From Nanobdellota archaeon (lineage in GTDB: Bacteria; Patescibacteriota; Minisyncoccia; UBA6257; GWB1-50-10): a DNA stretch of 7,502 bases. Within the stretch, counting starts at the first letter, position 1, and the number at the start of each line of letters is the position of its first letter. The translations under genes were made by a program, and so were the position numbers. The stretch covers positions 1-7,502 of the forward strand of contig JAUYPG010000055.1 in assembly GCA_030695805.1 (NCBI GenBank), read 5' to 3'. Positions 1 through 5,863 of this stretch are shown here, one piece after another. Under the pieces are notes generated by a model. That model had not been told where the DNA came from, searched no databases, and worked only from the letters and a program-made list of their open reading frames with translations.

Positions 1-1248
1 CACCCCGACGGGAGCGAAGAAGACCCACCTGTCTTTTGGAAAGATGAATCGTTCTTCTCGAACCGTCGGAGGCGGAGGAGGCGGAGGAAGTTGGAAGATG
101 CCACTGCCGTTGTCCGTAACGACGGACTCCGACGGAAGGCCAGGGACGCCCCAACCGTTTGCCCAATCGGGAGATGAATCCGAGTGAGCGACGGAAGAAT
201 GATCCGACCAGACGAAAGAGTTGTCGCGGCGAACAACGAGGTCTTGTAGGTTGTTACCAGGCCCTGCGGACACCGTCTCGTTGATAAACGCCCGCACCGA
301 AACATAAGCGGCACCAGCAACAGGAGACACATTCCGGAAGGTGAGCGAGAATTCATATGTGAAATTCGCTCCTGCCGGAATCCGCTCTGCATTACTGAGA
401 ACCACGGAAATGTATCCGCTTTGACCGGATGGGATTCCCTGGTTTGGAAAGCCGTCTACGAATGGCGTTTGCCCAGACGACGCAAGGGCGATGTTTAAGT
501 TTGTCGCCGTTTCAACCTTCCGGATCGCCACGTTACCAGTGGTGCCAGCGACCGTGTCAACGGCGGCTACGACATCTGCCCCAACCGGAGAAACCTGAAA
601 GGTGATTCCTCGCCAAGCAAGAGGCCCGGCGGGATCCGCGCCAATCGTGAAGCGGATGACGGGATTCTCTCCGGCACCGAGCTTAATTCCAAGCTGGCGC
701 GGCAAGGTGATGATCGGTTTCGTCTTATAGACAACCTTGCGGTTGCCGATGAGCCCGACCTGCGTCGTGAACTGCGTCGCCTTCCCCAAAGCGTGAGCCT
801 CGAAGAAATAAAGGAACACCGACGCTCCGGAATCAGCACCGTCAGGGACTGTGTTGAACAATCCGGTAACGGTGATGTGTTGAACGTAGTTTTCCGGAAG
901 GATCAACTCCGTGACGAACGGCGCGTATCCCGTTGCGGTGTGCGGCGCAACTTCCGCAAACAAGACACCACCGACGTAAAGTCGGAGCGTGCGCACCTCG
1001 TCCACCGCGTTCGGCGAGAGACTCAGCTGTGCCAAATCACCCACCGCGAAATGAAGAATGTCTGCCGTGAGATCGCTACCGATTGCGGTCAGTCCGAACT
1101 TGCCGAGAACCACCTCGGTTCCGGCAATCGCGATCCCAGCCACGGACTCGGCGTCGTCCGGCGCCCGAGTCACGCGCAGTTCCTGGGCGGACGACACGGA
1201 AGCGAAGACAAGTAGGCACGCGAGCATGAGCCAAGAAAAACGTCGCAT
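1..1248 (-). CDS. Secreted surface protein, CPR-type beta-sandwich family (3' end outside window)
   Basis: Reading the minus strand from ATG at 1248 gives 416 uninterrupted codons to the window edge, with no stop, so the C-terminus is missing. A TAG in frame at 1260-1258 excludes an earlier start, and AGGAG lies 6 nt upstream. Residues 1-22 form a signal peptide: MRR, a hydrophobic core (about 5-18), and a probable signal peptidase I site at SSA|QE. The mature part is rich in Val, Thr, Ser, Ala and Gly, with alternating beta-strand patterns. I see two likely beta-sandwich modules (about 24-165 and 175-340). A signature, FVWSDHSSVAHSDSSPDWANGW, spans residues 345-366. It is followed by a seven-proline run (388-394) and the start of another segment. 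From memory, this signature recurs in large extracellular proteins of Parcubacteria and related CPR, often near Ig-like or stalk domains. The exact role (adhesin, S-layer or appendage) is unknown. There are no transmembrane segments after the signal peptide. Confidence 0.82.
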   Translation of the reverse strand, partial: MRRFSWLMLACLLVFASVSSAQELRVTRAPDDAESVAGIAIAGTEVVLGKFGLTAIGSDLTADILHFAVGDLAQLSLSPNAVDEVRTLRLYVGGVLFAEVAPHTATGYAPFVTELILPENYVQHITVTGLFNTVPDGADSGASVFLYFFEAHALGKATQFTTQVGLIGNRKVVYKTKPIITLPRQLGIKLGAGENPVIRFTIGADPAGPLAWRGITFQVSPVGADVVAAVDTVAGTTGNVAIRKVETATNLNIALASSGQTPFVDGFPNQGIPSGQSGYISVVLSNAERIPAGANFTYEFSLTFRNVSPVAGAAYVSVRAFINETVSAGPGNNLQDLVVRRDNSFVWSDHSSVAHSDSSPDWANGWGVPGLPSESVVTDNGSGIFQLPPPPPPPTVREERFIFPKDRWVFFAPVGV

Positions 1249-1254
1249 CGCAAG

Positions 1255-1259
1255 CTCCT
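1255..1259 (-). promoter_or_regulatory. Ribosome binding site of the surface-protein gene
   Basis: AGGAG on the minus strand lies 6 nt before the ATG at 1248. It supports that start over the downstream in-frame ATG at codon 8, and shows that this organism does use Shine-Dalgarno sites for some genes. Confidence 0.75.
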
Positions 1260-1310
1260 AGCGAGAAAGTTGTGAGAGCGAATGTAAATCCGCTCGTTTG
1301 AGAACCAAAT

Positions 1311-1341
1311 ATTATATAGCATAAATAGATAAAAAAGTCAA
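1311..1341 (-). promoter_or_regulatory. Sigma70-type promoter for the surface-protein gene
   Basis: On the minus strand TTGACT (1341-1336) is separated by exactly 17 nt from TATATA (1318-1313). The -10 is preceded by TG and one base, the extended -10 form. A shifted -10, TATAAT (1316-1311), would give a 19-nt spacer. Transcription would start near 1305, leaving a leader of about 57 nt that contains the AGGAG site. The near-consensus match suggests strong, housekeeping-type expression. Confidence 0.65.
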
Positions 1342-1343
1342 GA

Positions 1344-1372
1344 TAGTCAGAGAAAATAAGAAGTGATATTAT
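1344..1372 (+). promoter_or_regulatory. Possible promoter for the phosphomannomutase gene
   Basis: TAGTCA (1344-1349) and TATTAT (1367-1372) are separated by 17 nt, and the -10 is preceded by TGA, giving an extended -10 shape. A start near 1379 would leave a leader of about 19 nt with no Shine-Dalgarno sequence. An alternative -10, TATATT (1384-1389), would make the message nearly leaderless. The -35 is only a 4/6 match and lies next to the -35 of the divergent promoter, so the two polymerases may compete for the region. Confidence 0.4.
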
Positions 1373-1397
1373 TCATACATTCGTATATTCGTAGTCC

Positions 1398-2762
1398 ATG
1401 CTAAATCCAAAAATTTTTAAGTCATACGACATTCGGGGAATATACCAAACGGAAATTACCGGAGAAGTTGCCTACATTGTCGGCAAAGCGCTCGCAAAAA
1501 TGTTTGACGCAAAACTCATAGTCGTGGGTCGCGACGCGCGTCTGGGAAGCCCCGAACTTCACAAGGAACTTTTACGCGGACTCACGTCGCAAGGAGTCGA
1601 AGTCCATGATCTCGGCCTTGTGCCGATTGAGGTCATGTATTTCGCGGCAGGGAAGTACGGCTACGACGGAGGAGTCATGGTTACGGCCTCGCACAATCCG
1701 AAAGAGTACGCGGGGCTGAAAGTTGTGCGGAAGGGCGTGCACATGGTGCGCGGAAAAGAAATTTTAGAATATATAAATCAAAACCCCGGGACACCGGATC
1801 CGTCATCCCCGAACTCCGGCGGAGGCGGAGAGACCAAAGGAAACGTAGTACAAAAAGACGTACGGAAAGAATACGTAGAACACGCGCTTTCGTTTATAGA
1901 TAAAAACGCGCTAAAGCCATTCAAGGTGGTGGTTGACGCGGGGAATGGTATGGCAGGACAGATATTTCCTATTCTTTCAAAACAACTTCCACTGAACATT
2001 ATAGAAATGAATTTCGAGCCGGACGGAAACTTCCCGGCTCATCCCTCAAATCCTCTGGAGCCCGAATCCCAAAAGGGCCTTACAGAAAGAGTGGTGCGGG
2101 AAAAAGCGGACATGGGAGTGATCTTCGATGGAGACGCGGATCGGATATTTTTTGTGGATGAGAAGGGAAGGTTCCTCGGCTCTGACCCCACGATCTGCTT
2201 ACTCGCGCGCATGATGCTTGAAAAAATTCCTGGCGCGGGCATTGCCTATAGCGTCGAGTGCGGCAGAGTTGTGTCGGAAAAAATAAAAGAATGGGGAGGC
2301 AGACCCATCCGCACGCCCGTTGGTTACGTGAATGTTTCCGAGGGCATGAGGCGCGATGGAGGGGTGATGGGCGGAGAGTATTCCGCGCACTATTGCTTTA
2401 AAGAAAATTTTTATGCGGACTCCGGCCTCATCGCGTTCCTCCTCATACTGGAACTCGCATCAAAAACCGACAAGCCATTTTCCGAAGTAGTCGCGGAATT
2501 CGAGGTGTATGCGCGCGCGCAGATAAATCTCACGATCCATAATATCCCAGAAGCCCTGCAAGCGATAAAAGAGAAATACAACGATGGAGCCATGGATGAA
2601 TTAGACGGCATTACCGTCTGGTATCCGGACTGGTGGTTCGTGGTTCGCGGATCAAACACCGAGCCCGTGCTTCGGGTAAATATTGAGGCAGACACCACAC
2701 AAATTCTCGAGGAGAAGAAAAAAGAGATGTTGAGCTTTATTGAAAGCGTGGCGAAAAGCTGA
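1398..2762 (+). CDS. manB: Phosphomannomutase/phosphoglucomutase (alpha-D-phosphohexomutase family)
   Basis: This cytoplasmic enzyme interconverts hexose 6-phosphate and 1-phosphate through a phosphoserine, supplying mannose-1-P or glucose-1-P for nucleotide sugars and surface glycans. All four family motifs are visible: the phosphoserine loop TASHNP (96-101, catalytic Ser98), the metal loop DGDADR (244-249), the sugar-binding loop GEYSAH (326-331) and the phosphate-binding loop RGSNTEP (417-423). The 454-residue length is normal. Motif spellings and the stretch after GEYSAH (YCF...ADSG) resemble ManB/CpsG more than GlmM, which favours mannomutase activity, but substrate preference cannot be read reliably. 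The start is fixed by an in-frame TAG at 1392-1394; no Shine-Dalgarno precedes it. A Pro/Ser/Gly-rich patch (about 130-147, including SSPNSGGGG) replaces the usual charged linker between domains 1 and 2. It stands alone between a divergent gene and a repeat-bearing gap. Confidence 0.93.
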   Translation: MLNPKIFKSYDIRGIYQTEITGEVAYIVGKALAKMFDAKLIVVGRDARLGSPELHKELLRGLTSQGVEVHDLGLVPIEVMYFAAGKYGYDGGVMVTASHNPKEYAGLKVVRKGVHMVRGKEILEYINQNPGTPDPSSPNSGGGGETKGNVVQKDVRKEYVEHALSFIDKNALKPFKVVVDAGNGMAGQIFPILSKQLPLNIIEMNFEPDGNFPAHPSNPLEPESQKGLTERVVREKADMGVIFDGDADRIFFVDEKGRFLGSDPTICLLARMMLEKIPGAGIAYSVECGRVVSEKIKEWGGRPIRTPVGYVNVSEGMRRDGGVMGGEYSAHYCFKENFYADSGLIAFLLILELASKTDKPFSEVVAEFEVYARAQINLTIHNIPEALQAIKEKYNDGAMDELDGITVWYPDWWFVVRGSNTEPVLRVNIEADTTQILEEKKKEMLSFIESVAKS

Positions 2763-2867
2763 AAGCGCGAAGAGAATGAGCCATAGATCCGATTGCATTT
2801 CGAGGTGCTTTGCGCTTCAATAAAGGTTGAAGTAGATTACTTTGAATTACGAAACTCTTTCTTTTCC
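2763..2867. other. Intergenic stretch after the mutase gene, without a clear gene or terminator
   Basis: I see no open reading frame of substance, no tRNA and no convincing hairpin followed by a T-run. Weak promoter-like pairs occur (for example TTGCAT at 2793-2798 with TTCAAT at 2816-2821, 17 nt apart), but each half matches poorly. A promoter for the ftsK operon is expected somewhere between here and 2948, and I cannot place it. Confidence 0.4.
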
Positions 2868-2930
2868 TGTCATTGCCCGGCTTGACCGGGCAATCCAGAC
2901 TGGATCCTCGAGTCAAGCCCGAGGATGACA
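2868..2930. repeat. 63-bp two-hairpin palindromic repeat (TGTCAT...ATGACA)
   Basis: The element is bounded by TGTCAT and its inverse ATGACA. Inside are a 9-bp stem, ATTGCCCGG (2872-2880) with CCGGGCAAT (2886-2894) around a 5-nt loop, then the near-palindrome ATCCAGACTGGAT (2893-2905), then a second stem, ATCCTCG (2904-2910) with CGAGGAT (2920-2926). This layout, with the 'AATCCAGACTGGATCC' centre, is one I know as a widespread interspersed repeat in proteobacteria and CPR genomes. Its right end supplies the ATG at 2925 that opens the longest form of the ftsK frame. It could act as a transcript stabiliser or attenuator between the mutase and ftsK, but no T-tract follows, so a classic terminator is unlikely. 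Confidence 0.75.
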
Positions 2931-2948
2931 CTTAAAATCGGTATACAT

Positions 2949-5126
2949 ATGGTGAAAGGCAAAAACGAAAAATACGAGAAAAAATCGGGAAACGGGAGAG
3001 GAGAAAAAGAATCCGCCAGCCGGCGGATCGAAAACATCCATCCGGAAATAAAAAGAAGCATCTGGGTAATCGCGCTCGTCGCGATCGCGGCCATCCTTCT
3101 CCTCGCCGCGGCGGGGAAAGCCGGGCCCGTGGGAGACATGATGTTTGCCGGGCTCCACAAACTCTTCGGTATCGGCTACTATTTATTGCCGCTTGTCTCT
3201 CTTTTTTATGTGTTCGCTCTCGTCGCGTCCGGAGAGCGCCCACTCTTCGGGGTTACGGCAGTCGGGGGAATTATTTTCATCATCGGATGCCTAGGATTTT
3301 TGGACATCGTGGCTCCGGGGAAAGGGGGCCTGACAGGCGTGCTTGTGGGAACCCTTGAAAAGCCCTTCGGCAAGATCGCCTCGCTTGTCATCATGGGGGG
3401 CATAGTCGCCGCGTCTTTTCTCGTAATGTTGAACCGTCCGCTTCAGTTATCAAAATGTTGGACGGCGCTCGGGCTAAAGCAAAAAAATGGCGCGAAGAAA
3501 AAAGATGGAGAGGAAGAAATAAAAATAATCCTTCCGCCGGAACCGCCGAGGGCTGAGCAAAAGAAAAAAGAAGAAAAGGAGGAAGAGGAAAAAGAAGAAA
3601 AGGAGCCGACGATAAGAGAGGGCCATGCGGCAGCGGGGATCGGGGAGATGAAGCGGGTGGAGATTCTGAACTACGTGTTTCCTCCGATCTCGCTCCTTGG
3701 AACCTCGACGGAAAAGCCGACCATCGGAGATCTTCGCGCGAACGCGAATATCATCAAGCGCACATTCGAAAGCTTCGGTATCACAGTTGAGATGGGCGAG
3801 ATAAGTGTGGGACCCTCGGTTACGCGCTATACGTTAAAACCGGCAGAAGGAATAAAGCTCGCGCGCATTATCGCGCTCCATCAAGACCTCGCGCTCGCGC
3901 TTGCGGCCCACCCTATCCGCATCGAAGCCCCAATCCCGGGGAAGTCGCTCGTGGGGATCGAGGTGCCGAATAAGGTCGCCGCGATCGTCCGTCTGGGCTC
4001 GCTCCTCCTCTATCCTGAATTTCAGAAATCAAGCCCGCTTACTTTCGTGATAGGCCGCGACGTGAACGGCGACCCCATCTTTGCCGACATCGCGAAGATG
4101 CCGCATTTACTGATCGCGGGAGCAACGGGAAGCGGCAAGTCCATTATTCTCCACGACCTTATCGTTTCCCTTCTCTACAAAAATTCTCCGGCAACACTGC
4201 GCTTCATTATGGCTGATCCAAAGCGGGTGGAACTTACGGCTTACAACGACATCCCGCATCTTCTTGCCCCGGTCATAACCGAGAATAAAAAAGCCATAGG
4301 CGCGCTTCGCTGGGCCACCCAGGAAATGGAGCGGCGTTACCAGGTGCTTATGGAAGGCGGCTCGCGCGATATTAAAAGTTACAACTCCAAACACGAAGAA
4401 GAGCGTCTGCCATATATCCTCATCATCATAGATGAGCTCGCGGACCTCATGTCCACGTATGGACGCGAAGTGGAGGGTACTATTATACGGCTCGCGCAGA
4501 TGGCGCGCGCGACGGGAATCCATCTTATCCTCACAACCCAACGCCCCTCGGTGGAAGTAATTACAGGACTCATCAAGGCAAATATCCCGGCGCGCATCGC
4601 GCTCCAAGTCGCGAGCCAGATTGATTCAAGAACCATTCTCGACTCGGGAGGCGCGGAAAAACTTTTGGGACGGGGAGACCTGCTCTTTCTTTCCTCGGAT
4701 TTTTCAAAGCCGAAGCGCATTCAGGGAAGCTTCATCGAAGAACGTGAGATAAAGAAGGTCGCGGACTTCATTCGGAAGCACAACAAGGCAGTAGTGCAAG
4801 AAGAAAAAGAAGAGGCGGAAGAGCACGCGGAAGAGTTTGAAAAGTTAGCAGAAAAAAGCCCGCCCGCTCAGGGAGGAAACGGAAACGGAAACGGAAACGG
4901 AAACGGAGTGAACTTCGAAGAATACGCGGGATCATCTGATGAAGACGACGATCTTTACGAAGAGGCGGTAGAAGTGGTGCGTGCCGCCGGAAAGGCGTCC
5001 ACCTCGCTTCTGCAGAGGCGCCTGAAAGTCGGGTACGCTAGGGCCGCGCGCCTTATGGACATGATGGAAGAGAGGGGAGTCGTGGGCCCGGGAGACGGGG
5101 CAAAACCTCGGGAAATACTCATATAA
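2949..5126 (+). CDS. ftsK: DNA translocase FtsK/SpoIIIE
   Basis: This is a septal, membrane-anchored ATP-driven motor that pumps chromosomal DNA during division. Residues here count from the longest form (ATG at 2925). Four hydrophobic segments (about 46-63, 82-101, 110-130, 150-170) form the membrane domain. A Lys/Glu-rich linker (186-230) follows, then the alpha/beta motor with Walker A GATGSGKS (399-406) and Walker B ILIIIDELADL (498-508). A second acidic and Gly-Asn linker (625-675) leads to a gamma winged-helix domain (676-733), which in this family reads polarity motifs on DNA. The length of about 725 is close to SpoIIIE. I prefer ATG 2949 because the extra eight residues of the 2925 start come from a repeat end and its flank; neither start has a Shine-Dalgarno sequence, so this is uncertain. 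It is probably first in an operon with the RodZ-like gene and recA. Confidence 0.95.
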   Translation: MVKGKNEKYEKKSGNGRGEKESASRRIENIHPEIKRSIWVIALVAIAAILLLAAAGKAGPVGDMMFAGLHKLFGIGYYLLPLVSLFYVFALVASGERPLFGVTAVGGIIFIIGCLGFLDIVAPGKGGLTGVLVGTLEKPFGKIASLVIMGGIVAASFLVMLNRPLQLSKCWTALGLKQKNGAKKKDGEEEIKIILPPEPPRAEQKKKEEKEEEEKEEKEPTIREGHAAAGIGEMKRVEILNYVFPPISLLGTSTEKPTIGDLRANANIIKRTFESFGITVEMGEISVGPSVTRYTLKPAEGIKLARIIALHQDLALALAAHPIRIEAPIPGKSLVGIEVPNKVAAIVRLGSLLLYPEFQKSSPLTFVIGRDVNGDPIFADIAKMPHLLIAGATGSGKSIILHDLIVSLLYKNSPATLRFIMADPKRVELTAYNDIPHLLAPVITENKKAIGALRWATQEMERRYQVLMEGGSRDIKSYNSKHEEERLPYILIIIDELADLMSTYGREVEGTIIRLAQMARATGIHLILTTQRPSVEVITGLIKANIPARIALQVASQIDSRTILDSGGAEKLLGRGDLLFLSSDFSKPKRIQGSFIEEREIKKVADFIRKHNKAVVQEEKEEAEEHAEEFEKLAEKSPPAQGGNGNGNGNGNGVNFEEYAGSSDEDDDLYEEAVEVVRAAGKASTSLLQRRLKVGYARAARLMDMMEERGVVGPGDGAKPREILI
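3011..3028. repeat. Short hairpin repeat inside the ftsK N-terminal tail
   Basis: ATCCGCC (3011-3017) and GGCGGAT (3022-3028) form a perfect 7-bp stem with loop AGCC. It is read in frame as part of ESASRRIE, in the poorly structured cytoplasmic tail before the first membrane segment. The TCCGCC...GGCGGA arms are the same as in the two hairpins inside folD (7287-7316), so this is probably a member of the same repeat class. Confidence 0.55.
4875..4904 (+). repeat. GGAAAC x5 hexanucleotide tandem repeat in ftsK
   Basis: Five exact GGAAAC copies encode a (Gly-Asn)5 run in the flexible linker between the FtsK motor and its gamma DNA-reading domain. The unit is six bases, so copy-number slippage would change linker length by two residues per unit without breaking the frame. 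Confidence 0.85.
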
Positions 5127-5130
5127 TTAT

Positions 5131-5859
5131 ATGGCGGAAAACACATCAAAACCCATCATTGAGGCAATGAAAAAAAAAGGCATGACCCTTGAGCGCCTTG
5201 AGGCGGTCTCGGGAATTTCCGAACGCCACATTATGGCGATCGTGGAAAACAACCGCAAAAAACTTCCGGCCGCCCCCTATCTGCGGGGGTACCTTATGAA
5301 GATAGGAAAAATTTTGGATTTTGACGGAGAAGAACTCTGGAAAGAATACGCGGCCGGGGGTGAGGCGATCAGGCAGTCGGGCGCATACGACAAACTTCCG
5401 GAAAACGCTCCGCCGGAGAAGAAGGGGGGGCTGAAAATAATATTTGTGGGAATCGTTCTTTTGGCGCTCGCGGTGTTCGCGGGGACCAGATTTTTCCGCG
5501 CGGACAATCCGGGCATTCAATTTGAAAATCTGGAAGAAGAAATCACGGAGACAAAAGAGCGGACGTTCATGATTCGGGGGGCGATAAACCAGAAATTCAA
5601 ACTGACCCTTGGAGAAGAAGAGATAGTCCTGAAAGATGGAGGAGCGTTTGAAAAGGAAGTAATTTTGGAGCCCGGATTCAATACCTTCATATTCGTCGCG
5701 AAGAAAGCGCTGGGGAAGGAGCACAAATTCCCGAAGCAGATTTTTTACGAGGAAGAGATTGTCAAAGACAAAACGGAAGATGGAATTCCGCAGGAAACGT
5801 ATGCGCCCAGGCAAGCGGTCCCGAAGGTAGTGCCGGAGACGCCGGAGGTGATACAATAA
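5131..5859 (+). CDS. RodZ-like membrane-anchored helix-turn-helix protein
   Basis: The 242 residues have RodZ architecture. An N-terminal Cro/HTH_25-type domain (about 8-75) contains the characteristic [18 protein letters not shown] segment (45-62), matching the 'P..YLRGYLR.YA..L' helix of RodZ. One transmembrane helix (about 101-119) follows, then an external domain. In RodZ the HTH binds MreB and supports cell shape rather than acting mainly as a DNA regulator. The external part (about 133-205) has a pattern, 'F.IRG...[34 protein letters not shown]', which resembles glucodextranase B-like/Ig-like surface modules rather than the usual RodZ C-terminal domain. The tail is Pro/Glu-rich. It starts 4 nt after the ftsK stop without a clear Shine-Dalgarno sequence, suggesting translational coupling. 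A role as an MreB partner is inference: no mreB is visible here, and a regulator of another kind cannot be excluded. Confidence 0.82.
   Translation: MAENTSKPIIEAMKKKGMTLERLEAVSGISERHIMAIVENNRKKLPAAPYLRGYLMKIGKILDFDGEELWKEYAAGGEAIRQSGAYDKLPENAPPEKKGGLKIIFVGIVLLALAVFAGTRFFRADNPGIQFENLEEEITETKERTFMIRGAINQKFKLTLGEEEIVLKDGGAFEKEVILEPGFNTFIFVAKKALGKEHKFPKQIFYEEEIVKDKTEDGIPQETYAPRQAVPKVVPETPEVIQ
5844..5851 (+). promoter_or_regulatory. Strong Shine-Dalgarno of recA inside the end of the RodZ-like gene
   Basis: GGAGGTGA ends 12 nt before the recA ATG at 5864. It is a near-perfect anti-SD match, although the spacing is long. Its last three bases are an in-frame TGA (5849-5851) in the recA frame, which rules out an earlier recA start. 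It gives recA its own translation signal, unlike the SD-less genes upstream. Confidence 0.7.
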
Positions 5860-5863
5860 ACGT

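Noticed and set aside
1216..1248. Possible lipoprotein signal (Cys11) in the surface protein
   Set aside because: The hydrophobic stretch before Cys is too short and MLAC is a poor lipobox; SSA|QE fits signal peptidase I better.
793..1261. Plus-strand open frames opposite the surface-protein gene
   Set aside because: Arg/Ser-rich composition without domain features; the minus-strand frame has a signal peptide, SD, promoter and 416 uninterrupted codons.
2737..3243. Minus-strand small frames over the repeat and ftsK 5' end
   Set aside because: Their sequences (for example MSSSGLTRGSSLDCP) are typical spurious translations of this interspersed repeat and of the antisense of ftsK.
3559..3605. 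47-nt purine-only tract with GGAGG motifs in ftsK
   Set aside because: Explained by the Lys/Glu-rich linker codons; no well-spaced in-frame ATG directly after it supports an internal start.
5122..5127. TATAAT just before the RodZ-like start as an internal promoter
   Set aside because: Transcription would begin at or inside the start codon and no -35 is visible; it is formed by the last ftsK codons.
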